Below are positions 12,189 to 22,800 of a stretch of DNA of 64,000 nucleotides, in pieces (within the stretch, counting starts at the first letter, position 1; the number at the start of each line of letters is the position of its first letter). The stretch is from the NCBI RefSeq assembly GCF_051020975.1, contig NC_135040.1:6255501-6319500 (forward strand), read 5' to 3'. Under the pieces are notes generated by a model. The model did not search any database, was not told the DNA's origin, and worked only from the letters and a program-made list of their open reading frames with translations. The translations under genes were made by a program, and so were the position numbers. Source of the DNA: Osmia lignaria lignaria (Eukaryota > Arthropoda > Insecta > Hymenoptera > Megachilidae).

Positions 12189-14034
12189 GGTTTTCTTCTT
12201 GCATTAACCCTGTGCTTTTCTTTGGCAGAGTCAGTGCTCTTAAAAAATATATATATATTGTGCACATGTAACATTGATTTTAAGTTTTACACTGAGATGA
12301 CAAGGTTTATAATTTAAAATATCAACTCTTGTGTGGGCGATCAGGTATCCACTGTGTCTTTCCAGCGTTATTGTTTAAAATTTTGATTTTAAAAAAGGTG
12401 AACCAATATAGAAATATCCAAAGAGTGGTTTTGTAATATTTTCACAAGTTAAAAATTGTTAAATGAAACAACTAACCGGTTGCCCACACAGGAGTTAATA
12501 AGAAGGTAAGCGAAAGAAGAATTTACCTGAAGTTACTTCACAATAATTAACGCGGAACGTATGTTAAATAGCGTTAAAAGAGAGTTCAGTTCCGTGGTGG
12601 CTTAAGGAAACCACAAATGACGCGTGACTGAAGGGAAGTGTCTAAGGACAATGAATGTATACGCTTGTATACCAATCAAAACATCGTTACTATGTTGGCT
12701 ACTGTATCAGCTTATCACCGCGTGCGGTCGTATGAACAATAAAATACGAAAAAGAAAAAAGGAGGTCAGTAGCGATGACAGTGACAGTAACTACGACGAT
12801 TTCAACTATTGTTTCCAGCTTGTTAGACGCTTATATTTAAAAACAAAACCACGAGCAATTGCAATAAGCAAATAAATCTGATGATTCGTTTCAATTAAGT
12901 CTCTGAATGGTGATAGAGACAGATAAATTCTTTTCTTTAGAGAATAGTATTGTGCAATAGATCTGAAACAAGTCTGATTGCAACTTTGATTGGCTAACTG
13001 AATCTGATAACTGATAAGAAATTAATCATTTATATGTATTATCTGCTCGATTGCTTTTGAATTCAAAATATATATATATAGAAAGAGTCACTTAAGGTTG
13101 GAATGTCTATTGTTTTGAAGAGATAAATATTGTAATAGAAGAATTTTTTCACTGCAGAAGAATTAGCATAATAGGATTAAAAGTCATCCTCCTTCATAGC
13201 TTCCCTTAGGAATCTTAGGCTCTTCTAGGGCAAATGGCGAGACGCTCCTCTTTTTCTCTTTACCCTTCACCAACATTGTACCCACGTGTAAATTCGTCGA
13301 GGGCACAGAGAACCTATCGTGTGTGGTGCACAATGACCTATTGTTGACTCATTAATTGAACAGCGACACGTGTTTTTTACAATTAAAGAAAAGCATCGTG
13401 ACACGCGCGTGTATTTTGATCCCTGATAGTATTATGGACATTGGCGTAACTGTGGTCCTTCGAGCGAACCAATGATCTGGAACAAAAAAGAACGTTTTGT
13501 ACAGGTGAAAGTCGAGAGGATAAAGGGGTCAATTCGCTATAAACGTCGAAGACGAGGACACTCACGATTAAGTTTCATTCGAAAAAAACGACAAGTGTAC
13601 AGGTCCTTGTTGATTGAGCACAAGATACACGCATTATTGATTACTTAGGCAAATCATCAGTACTAATTACTTTTATAAACAAAGTTCAGTAGTTACATTT
13701 CCAATGAACAAATTGGCGATAACGAAAGTGTGTATCTTGTGATCATAGCTACGGCTTGGTTACGCAAAAGTAGATATTAAAAGACTGCTAGAAATGCGTA
13801 AAGGTATTGCCTCTGATAGCGAATAATTCCTTTCATTGATTTTCATTTGATCACTTCACTCTCTTGAAATATGTCATCATTTCAAGTATCCTAAGTTTTT
13901 TAAATGTCACAGAAATAAATTCCCTTTCCAACTGGAAAACCGCATGAGGTGATAAGTAAAATCTGACTTATCGCTTATTCCTTGAACATGTACATAGTGA
14001 AAACTGGTCCGGAAACCGTGCGATATATTCAATA
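12189..14034. other. Intergenic region between divergent ninjurin and HSDL1-like genes
   Basis: About 1.8 kb between two divergent start codons, so promoters and 5' UTRs of both genes should be here. The DNA is AT-rich with a short (TA)n near 13067-13080. Apart from the weak candidate at 12651-12875, no exon-like frame is visible. Confidence 0.45.
12651..12875 (+). CDS. Possible small secreted peptide (weak)
   Basis: A 74-codon frame starts with what could be a signal peptide (Met at 12651, hydrophobic core TSLLCWLLYQLITACG). It continues with a basic run (KIRKRKKEV), an acidic Ser/Asp/Tyr stretch (SSDDSDSNYDDFNYC) and a basic tail. A signal peptide followed by a dibasic-rich segment resembles small secreted peptides, but I recognise no family. 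The AT-rich context allows chance frames of this size. It lies about 460 bp upstream of the ninjurin start on the opposite strand. Confidence 0.2.
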   Translation: MNVYACIPIKTSLLCWLLYQLITACGRMNNKIRKRKKEVSSDDSDSNYDDFNYCFQLVRRLYLKTKPRAIAISK

Positions 14035-14958
14035 ATGTTGGTGGAGAAAATAGGTTATGCAGCGATCATATATTGGGGATACAAATTTTCTCGTAACACG
14101 TTGTACAAAGTGTACAATAACTTTTTCTCCACTTCATGCGTCGACTTATACTCGATGGGTAAATGGGCAGTGGTCACAGGATGTTCCCATGGGATAGGAA
14201 GAGCGTATGTCGAGGCTCTAGCAAGAATGGGGTTAAACATAATTCTTGTCAGCCCTGACACGGAGAATTTAAAGGCGATCGCTAGCAATATCGAGGCGAT
14301 GTACAACGTGAAAACGAAAGTGATCAAGTTGGATCTATCGGAAGGTCTGGAAACGTACAACGCTATTGAGAAAGAGATGTACGGTTTGGAGATCGGCGTA
14401 TTGATCAACAACCTTGGTATGTCGTATCCGCATCCGGAATATTTTCTCAATCTTCCTCACAAAGAGAAGATCTACATGAGCATCATACATTGCAACGTGG
14501 TCGTCGTCACGAACATGTGTCGCATCTTGCTGCCTCAAATGGTGGTCAGAGGGAAAGGAGTGATCGTAAACGTTGCCTCGATGGTCGCTGTACTGCCGAG
14601 TCCTCTTCTCACTGTATTTGCAGCCACGAAGGCGTACATCGTGAAATTCAGTAAAGATTTACAGATCGAATATGCTAAACATGGTATAATTGTACAGTGT
14701 TTGTTACCTGGTACCGTAACTAATCATAAGACAGACTCGCCAAGATCAGGGTGGATGGTACCAACGCCTGAGAAATATGTACAAAGCGCTATTAAAACGA
14801 TAGGCAAGGAGAATGTGACAACAGGTTTCTTGCAACACTCCATTCTAGTCAGGATAATTAAATTGATTTATCGAGTATCACCTAACTCTATCATCGTTTG
14901 GATGATCAACATCATGGAAGGGAATCGGAATATCGCCTTGCGGCGTTACATCGGATGA
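14035..14958 (+). CDS. HSDL1: Hydroxysteroid dehydrogenase-like protein 1 type SDR, catalytic Tyr replaced by Phe
   Basis: A single exon of 307 codons. A short N-terminal hydrophobic segment (about residues 6-16) is followed by a Rossmann-fold short-chain dehydrogenase with cofactor motif TGCSHGIG (48-55), NNLG (125-128), the conserved Asn near 154 and Ser182. The active-site YxxxK position reads FAATK (195-199): the catalytic Tyr is Phe while Lys is kept. The closest known family with this change is HSDL1, in which vertebrate proteins also carry Phe and are reported inactive; relatives such as HSD17B12/ketoacyl-CoA reductases keep Tyr. The assignment to HSDL1 rests on this residue plus the whole-length pattern (WAVVTG, YFLNL, WMVPTPEKYV). 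Vertebrate HSDL1 is mitochondrial; the location here is inferred. An AATAAA at 15118-15123 lies about 160 bp past the stop. Confidence 0.82.
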   Translation: MLVEKIGYAAIIYWGYKFSRNTLYKVYNNFFSTSCVDLYSMGKWAVVTGCSHGIGRAYVEALARMGLNIILVSPDTENLKAIASNIEAMYNVKTKVIKLDLSEGLETYNAIEKEMYGLEIGVLINNLGMSYPHPEYFLNLPHKEKIYMSIIHCNVVVVTNMCRILLPQMVVRGKGVIVNVASMVAVLPSPLLTVFAATKAYIVKFSKDLQIEYAKHGIIVQCLLPGTVTNHKTDSPRSGWMVPTPEKYVQSAIKTIGKENVTTGFLQHSILVRIIKLIYRVSPNSIIVWMINIMEGNRNIALRRYIG

Positions 14959-15310
14959 TTTTGTACAAATATTTAAATATACAAGCCTTAATGTAAAGAC
15001 AAATTTGTATACTTTTTGCTTCATAGATCATCAGAATGATAAGGAAATTAACACAAATTATTTCGATCTCTTCATACTTGGCGCATCATCTTCCAAAGTA
15101 GTTTTTGTTATTTTTTTAATAAATGGCGCTAAAGGTTTAACTGTGCCATCTGCTCTGTCCTAGTAGACTGCACCAGTCTAGTACGCGTTGACGGTAACTG
15201 TAGATTGCTTCGATATTAATGACTATAATTTTTCTTCGAAGTTTCAATTATTAAAAACATGATATTAAAGAAGCTCATTCATTTATGTGGTTCTATTACA
15301 TTTCCGATAT

Positions 15311-15612
15311 CGAAAGCGAAGGGCCTCAGGAGTGGGGGCTCCAGACGCCCTTGTACGCGGTCCGAGGAAGAGTCGGCACCGGGTGCGACCCCCGGTGTCG
15401 GCCACATGCTAGGCATCCGGAATGGGCACCTGTGTGCCATGCGTGAAGAGCTCCGAAGTAATACACATAAGGTCTCGAAAACCTCCTTTAACGCCTGTGT
15501 CGGTCGCCGTGGGGTTTTAGTCAGTAAGAATCTGACACTCCCCCGCCGCCCTCCCCCAAGGGACGGTGGGGGGTCTTATGCAAGATTTCCCCACGTTAAA
15601 AACAAAAAAAAA
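15311..15612. mobile_element. Retrotransposon-like 3' tail (non-LTR or SINE remnant)
   Basis: An abruptly GC-rich block of about 290 bp ends in an A-rich tail (15600-15618) inside AT-rich DNA. It contains GTCAGTAAGAATCTGAC, a 5-bp stem with a 7-base loop, just before a C-rich/G-rich pair (CCCCCGCCGCCCTCCCCC then GACGGTGGGGGG) that can also fold. GC-rich sequence with a hairpin before a poly(A) tail is typical of the 3' end of a non-LTR retrotransposon or a SINE that shares its tail. No reverse-transcriptase coding remains and no clear target-site duplication was found. The open frame running through it is not a gene. Confidence 0.45.
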
Positions 15613-15626
15613 AAAATAATCTCACA

Positions 15627-15835
15627 TCCCAGCATTCCTTACATTCCTGCATCCCTTACATCCCAACATCCCTTACATTCCAGCATTCCTCACATCCCTC
15701 CAACCCTTATATTCCTGCATCCTTTACGTCCCAACATCCCTTACATTCCAGCATTCCTCACATCCCTCCAACCCTTATATTCCTGCATCCTTTACGTCTC
15801 TGCATACCTTACATCTATGCATCAATTATATTTCT
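15627..15835. repeat. 17-bp minisatellite in a 68-bp higher-order repeat
   Basis: The pyrimidine-rich tract is built from about a dozen units close to CATYCCTTACATYCCWR (17 bp). Four units form a 68-bp block: the block starting at 15661 is repeated almost exactly from 15729. Copies at both ends are more diverged. It starts right after the A-rich tail of the retrotransposon-like block, so it may have expanded from that element's end. Confidence 0.8.
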
Positions 15836-15844
15836 AGCGGAAAA

Positions 15845-16195
15845 GTTTGAACTAAATTTTCCCAAAATAGCGCCATCTAGCGGTAAGAAAAGGAACTAAA
15901 GAACGAATAAATTTTGCGCCCCCTGAGGGAGAAAGTTCGAACTAAAATTTCCCCGAAAAAACAACGCCCTCTGGTGGTAAAAAAGGAACTAAAGCTGTAT
16001 AAAGTCGCCGGCCCCCTAGCGGCAAAAATCTGAACTAAAATCCTCACGTCGAAATAGCGCCCTCTGGCGGTAGAAAAAGGAACTAAAGCAGTGCAAAATC
16101 GCCGGCCCCCTAGCGGCAAAAATCTGAACTAAAATCTTCACGCCGAAACAGCGCCCTCTGGCGGTAGAAAAAGGAACTAAATTTGTACAAAATCG
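15845..16195. repeat. Satellite of ~47-bp monomers in 94-bp dimers, each with a CTCF-like core
   Basis: Seven units carry a 14-bp core similar to GCGCCCTCTGGCGG, starting at 15870, 15916, 15964, 16009, 16057, 16103 and 16151, so spaced 45-48 bp and all in one orientation. Alternating units differ (CTCTGGCGG versus CCCCTAGCGG cores), giving a 94-bp dimer best seen from 16009 on. After most cores comes a run of A and then GAACTAAA. The core matches the reverse complement of the known CTCF consensus (CCASYAGRKGGCRS) at nearly every constrained position; the copy at 15964-15977 is the closest. Whether CTCF binds is inference. Confidence 0.85.
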
Positions 16196-17002
16196 CAACC
16201 CCGAAAGAAATAAAATAAAATAAATAACTCGGAAATGAAGTTGGGTAAATTAAATAATAACTCAGTTGCTTTTTTAAGATGATTTATTTACTAAGCATGA
16301 GGTGAATACAAGTTTGTCTTACAATTATTTTAATAATGTTTTGGTCTTGTACTTATTTTAATTAATTTATAAAAAATAGAGTCAGAGGGAGTCAATATTG
16401 TATGTTTGCAGTAGTCTGTGGGGGGTGCGGTAAACGAAGGACTGGTAAAACAGACAGGATTGGCATACCGACTGTGTTCTGTAGATATAGCTCTAATTGT
16501 GCCTTGGGGTGCCTGGGACCCCAAAAATCTAGATCGGTATATCATTCAGCAGTTTCCGCCATTTTTGAATAGATGGCTCTGGTGTAGAATTTTGAAATTA
16601 TGGCGGTCCTTTTAAAATACAAGATTGTCAATTTATGCTAATTTGGACTGATTTCGAAAAAAATGGAATCAAAGGGTGTCAAAATGGTTTTTCAGTTGCG
16701 AATGCAAGATATGGTAAAAGAGAGATTGATATAAGCGGCACGACTGTCATACCAGCTATTACACATGCAGAACTAACAATAATCTCACCTGGGGGTGTTT
16801 AGGATCCCCTGAACCATGACCCTCGAAAACAAAGGCATGTTCAGTTTATAGATCTGTAGTCACCGTGCTATTGAAATTTACCGCAGATTTGCTCTTGGAA
16901 AGCAAAGTATCACATCTTGGTTGTGAAGAATTCAGTCCTATTCCAAATTCCTGTTGTATACGCGTTGTTGAAACCTGAAAAAGGAAACGAAATTGAAACG
17001 GC
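16196..17002. other. Upstream region of the BTB-pipsqueak gene with two diverged repeat copies
   Basis: This 800-bp stretch should hold the promoter and 5' UTR of the BTB gene. It contains two segments that look like diverged copies of each other (about 16376-16540 and 16661-16815). Both run through a G-rich or GTAAAA word, CATACC, and end in GGGGTG...GGGACCCC or GGGGTG...GGATCCCC. No coding frame is convincing. Confidence 0.4.
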
Positions 17003-19249
17003 ATGTCCGAGGTTATTAACCAACATGAAATTAATCAGAGCTACTGGTTCAAATGGAATGATTATCAAAATCATTTATCCGATGTAGTTAGACAACTTTT
17101 GGATGAGGATTGCATGGTGGATGTTACATTAGCAGCTGCAGGAGAACGAATTCATGCTCATCGAATAGTCCTCTGTGCTTGCAGCACTTTATTTCGAGTA
17201 AACAATTGTATTTTTCGATGTATGCTTACAAATATTGAATGAAAAATGTTAATTCATGTTTTCAAATGTTCATGAATAACTTAATAATGTAGTAGTTAAT
17301 ATTTTTACTCATTTATTCATACTCTTCAAGAGTTGTAGTTGTCCTGTACTTAAAAATATTATTTGTTGTGTGATCCACCTTTTTCTACAATAGATAACTT
17401 TCTACTTATAACAGAATATGTATGCTGTAGTTTATAGAAAAGCTAAACATATATATATCATACTATATACAATTTACTTAATAATTGATCCTTTATTTGT
17501 AGGAGATATTAAGTCAAGTAAATGAAGATCATCCAACAATAATATTGAGCGACATATCTGCTCAAGACATAAAATCTATTGTAGAATTTACTTATCATGG
17601 CGAAGTAAGGGTTCCAGTTGAGAATATCAGTAGTTTGTTAGATGCTGCACGTTCTTTAAAAATATGTGGCCTTATTGAGGTTGGTTTCATTGATTATGAA
17701 AAGAAATTGGATGAAAATATCATTCTTTTCTACATTGTTATGTTTATAGATTGATGGACTTGACGAAGGTGATTTAGTAACAAACACAAAAGATTTCAAT
17801 GATAATAGCGAAGAATCAACAACTATAATCAACGAGGAGACAGAAGAAAATGTTATCAATGCGTTGCAACATAGTTACGAAGAATTGGAGGATCAACAAA
17901 AGGAACAGATTACTGAGAATATCACTTTGCATAAAAAGAAGAAACGCAGACGCGATGCGACGAAAAGAGATTATAGCGATGATATGTTAGAATCTGCGAT
18001 CAATGATTTAAAATCAGGTCAAACATTGATAGAAGCTTCTACTAAGCACAATATACCCCGTTCAACGTTATACATGCGTGCCAAAGCATTAGGTATACAT
18101 TTAAATGCATCAAGAAATGAATATCCAGCTGAATGTATGAAAGCTGCTATAAATGCAGTAATTGGTTGGTATTTTAATTCTTAAGTAAGGAAGTAGGTGT
18201 AAGTGTTGTGGATGCCTCTGGTGGCGGGTGCGTGGAGTATCGTTATATTCAACTTATTTTATCTATATCCTAGGTGGATCAAGTTTACAGCATGCATCAG
18301 AAATGTTTAGTATCCCAAAAACTGTATTGTGGAGAAGGATTCAGAAAGAAGGCTATCAAATATTACGTTCTGAAATGAAAAGGTCTTATGGTTCTGACAA
18401 ACGAGAAGCGGCAGTGAAAGCATTAGAAAGGGGGGAGAATCTAACAAAAGTCGCGCTTGAATTCAAAGTAATACGGTTTAATAAATTCTTAATCTATAAT
18501 AGAAGTAATAAACAATTTTGCCATTATTCGAACGTTTTAAAGGTAATATTAGAAATTATGATTTTAGATTCCAAAGACTACTTTATTCAGAGATAAAGCT
18601 CGATTGGTGGACGAAGGGAAATTACCACTATCGTTTTGGAAAAAACGTAAAACAGAGAATGAGGAATTAAAAAAGTCTCGTTTGGAAGAAGCTGTCGCCG
18701 CGTGTAAGGGAGGGAAAATGTCACAAGCTGCGGCATCCATGACTTATCATATTCCTAAAACAACTATATGGAGGCGTCTTCAACAAGATGGTAAAAAATC
18801 GGAACGATTATTAAATTCAAGAAAGCAAAGAGTAATAGATCCTAAACATAATTCAGAAACTAAAGTGCAGGAAGGTTCTGATTTTACATATTGTGAGGTA
18901 TTAAGAGCTTTAAACATTTTTACCATTTATCTTATGGATTTGTATAATTGAATATTGTTATTATTAATAAATTCTAATTATAGGTTTCATCAGAGATTCC
19001 TATAACTTACATAGATGAAAATAGTATACCTGAGGATTCTGTGATAATATTAACAGCAGAAGATATGGACGAACTTAATTTAGAAGAAGGACGACAAATT
19101 ATTGTTAATTCCGTACGTTCCTTTTATCTATTTAATTTAATAATCATTATTTAAATTGATGCAATTTTTTTCAGGAATCAGTACAAGAGTATGTTCCTTG
19201 TGCTACAAGTATTGAAGAAAATTCAAATTATTCGCAGACTGAGAGTTAG
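17003..19249 (+). CDS. BTB/POZ protein with four pipsqueak helix-turn-helix domains
   Basis: Seven coding exons: 17003-17197, 17503-17679, 17750-18164, 18274-18467, 18568-18897, 18984-19112 and 19175-19249, giving about 504 residues. The N-terminus is a BTB domain of the insect Ttk/Bab type (FKWNDYQNHLSDV, LLDEDCMVDVTLAA, HRIVLCACS, FTYHGEVRV). After a linker and a basic run (KKKKRRRD) come four pipsqueak-type HTH repeats, at about 198-236, 250-290, 297-335 and 355-395, with recognition-helix words IPRSTLY, IPKTVLWRR, IPKTTLFRD and IPKTTIWRR. The C-terminus is acidic. It is expected to be a nuclear, dimerising DNA-binding protein. Four psq repeats recall Drosophila Pipsqueak, but this protein is far shorter, so I leave the symbol empty. 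Introns split psq repeats 2 and 3 in their middle. An AATAAA lies at 19580-19585. Confidence 0.9.
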
Positions 19250-19886
19250 CATATAAATTCTGATCATTCATCTAAAACATAATATTCTCTTTTGTATAGT
19301 AACGTGTATGCTAATTTAGAATTATAATAATATATATACACACGATAAGATATAAAAACTAATTTCGTAATATTTGTATATTGCAATGAAATTACTAAGA
19401 ATGATCTTGATTTAATTTTATGTTCATTATTTTCTCAAGCTCATATATTTAATGAATATTTATTATAATTATTTTTTTACGAACAATGTATAAGTATTAT
19501 GTGTTATATTTATATAAATGTAATTAATAGAATTAATAGAAATAATTTACTGGTCTCTGATTCATTCGAATGTTGCAACAATAAACGTGTACTACATCAA
19601 AAATAGTTTTTCTTAGAATGTTAAAAATATGTTTCTTGGTGTTTGTTTGCTAGCATATAATGTATTAAAATATCATATGGTTTTCTATTTGAGAAAAGAT
19701 AACTAGCCAACAAATAGTAGTTTTAGGACTGTCCACGAGTATATATTGTGCGCTGTAATGAGAAATAAAGTTTGGTACTGGGGATATTTGTTGGAACGGT
19801 GGTTTGTGACCGGTAATCTGTTGCAAGAAAGAAGTGGAACTACAAAATTTCATCATATTACGTGATAATTAAACAAAATCAGAAAT
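19250..19886 (+). other. Spacer between BTB-pipsqueak and AFG3L2 genes
   Basis: About 640 bp of AT-rich DNA between two genes on the same strand. It contains the likely poly(A) signal of the upstream gene (19580-19585) and must contain the AFG3L2 promoter. No further gene is visible. Confidence 0.5.
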
Positions 19887-22800
19887 ATGGCACATCAGCT
19901 ATTATTTTCAACAAGTAAATTAGAAAGATTCGTTTTAAATTCTATTTACAAAAATGGCAACATATTTCAGGTATAAATATAACCTAACATAACCTGTATT
20001 ATCCATTATGATAAATTCTTCCAATAATGGTTCTTGAATTATTATTTTATATGGTTTATCGGTATTAAATGTTATAACATTTTTTTTAGTTAAGAAGGTA
20101 CTTATCACTGATTAGAACTGGCAATGAACCAACTACTATTGAAAGGTTACAAAAGCAGTGGAGATTATGGTTAAAACCACCAAAAGGATTTGAAAAGTTT
20201 TATAAATCAAGTTATTATTTTATACTTACTAATTCACCATAAGTGATATCAATAAGTGGTAATAAAATTTGTTTTTTATCTATAGAAGAAAGTAATTCCA
20301 ATAAAACCACTGAAAAGGTTGCAGAGAAAGTTAAAGAAGGATCATCTAAATCAGCTTCTAAGTCAGAATCATCATCTGGACGCCAGTCTCAGAAATCATC
20401 TGACAATTCTTTAGGAAATGATTTCAAACGTAATTTTCAATGGGAATATAAATGGGACGGAGGAAATAATCCATTTAAAAATAAGAATAATGAAAAAATG
20501 ATAATTTTTGGCTCTGTAACAATGGCAGTGTTTTATTTATATTTGCAACATGTATCAAGTCTTGCAACAGAGATCACATGGAGAGAATTTATAACTAAGT
20601 AATTGAATTATGTTATGGTCATTTGATATAATACGTACAGTAATTAGGTTTTCATAGTATGAATACAAATAATTTTTATTCATTTCATTTAGGTGTTTAA
20701 GCAAAGGAGTTGTGAGTAAAGTAGAAGTTGTTAATAAACAATGGGTTCGTGTAAAATTATTGCCTGGACATACTGTGAATGGAAAAGTGGGTTTGTTATT
20801 AAAAAATGTATTCTCTGTTTGTTGATTGTACAATAATTTATTTGATATATTTCATAGGATACTTTGTGGTTTAATATTGGAAGTGTTGAGACGTTTGAGA
20901 GAAATTTGGAAAGTGCACAAATTGAGCTAAACATAGAATCACATAATTACTTACCAGTACATTATAAGAATGAAGTTGAATTACGTCACGTTTTAAAATT
21001 TTTACCACAGTTAGTAATATGGGGTAAGTTACAGATACTTACATATACATATTCATTTTTTCATTCGTTTCTTTCGCTAATCGCAATGTTTCTTAATTGT
21101 AGGGGTTCTGTTTTTTTTATTCCGGAAGTCAATGGCACAGTTTGGTAGAGGAAAGAAAGGACTATTTGGTTCAGTAATGGAATCAACTGCAAAATTAATC
21201 AATTCTAAAGATATTGGTGTTCGATTTAAGTAAGTTGGTAAAGATAATGTTAATCAATGTTATATCATTTCAGGTAATTAATCATAAATTGTAAACAATT
21301 TTTTTCTACTCTGGGCTTTTTCTAGAATACATAGAGTGGCATGAGAAAAGATAAAGCAAGAGGAATTAAATAGCAATAACGTAATTTATAATATAAATTA
21401 CAGGGAATTATTGGAACAATGTAGTCTGTTTAGAGAGTAGGAAAAGATTGTATGCAATTGTTCAACATTCTTTAAGGATATTGGAGTAATTTTTCAGTTA
21501 TCACTTATGTTAATATAAAATTATTATCCGTATTTCTCTGTATATTGTGAAAATCTAGGGATGTTGCTGGCTGTGAAGAAGCAAAAATTGAAATCATGGA
21601 ATTCGTAAACTTTTTAAAAAATCCACAACAGTATGTTGAACTTGGTGCTAAAATTCCTAAAGGCGCCATGTTGACGGGTAATGATATAACTATATATAAT
21701 TTTTCTTCATATTATATACCTGTATACTTGATGTGTTAATTAATATATTTTATAGGTCCACCGGGTACAGGCAAAACACTGTTAGCTAAGGCTACAGCTG
21801 GTGAAGCGAACGTTCCTTTTATCAGTGTGTCAGGTTCCGAATTCCTGGAAATGTTTGTTGGCGTCGGTCCATCGAGAGTTCGTGATATGTTCGCAATGGC
21901 ACGAAAGCATGCCCCGTGTATATTGTTCATTGATGAAATTGATGCTGTTGGAAGAAAAAGAGGTGGACGAAATTTCGGTGGTCACTCGGAACAAGAAAAC
22001 ACACTTAATCAACTTTTAGTAGAAATGGATGGTTGTTATTATAATAGTTGACATCAAACATCAGTTTTAAATTCAGCATTTAATTAATCATTATTTTCTT
22101 TCTTCTTCTTCTTTAGGATTTAATACGACTACCAACGTAGTGGTTTTAGCGGCAACTAATAGGATAGATATTTTAGATAAAGCATTATTACGACCTGGAA
22201 GATTTGATAGACAAATTTACGTTTCCGCGCCAGACATTAAGGGAAGAGCATCTATTTTTAAAGTACACTTAGGACCTTTGAAAACTACAGTAGACAAAGA
22301 TCAGTTAGCTAGAAAAATGGCTTCCTTAACCCCTGGATTCACCGGTATGAGAATGATTTGAAGGTAATGAAGTTTTTCAAAAAAGTGTTGTTTGTACATA
22401 GATTGTTTTAGGTGCTGATATTGCTAATGTATGCAACGAAGCGGCTTTAATAGCGGCCCGAGACTTGAACGATAACATTCAAATAAAACATTTTGAACAG
22501 GCCATTGAAAGAGTGATTGCAGGCATGGAAAAGAAAACGAATGTTTTGCAACCTGAGGAGAAAAAAACAGTTGCATATCACGAGGCTGGGCATGCGGTAG
22601 CAGGTTGGTTTCTACAATACGCGGATCCACTGTTGAAGGTATAATTTCTCACTCATCGGGAGCAACCTTTATTTAATCTAATTTAGGTGAATCATTATAT
22701 TAATTGTGGCAGGTTTCCATAATTCCTCGTGGTAAAGGTTTAGGTTATGCCCAGTATTTACCACACGAACAGTATCTTTATACGAAAGAACAGTTGTTCG

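Noticed and set aside
15259..15837. 192-codon open frame
   Set aside because: It runs through a retrotransposon-like tail and a minisatellite; the repeated His-Pro/Ile-Pro protein pattern only reflects the tandem DNA repeat.
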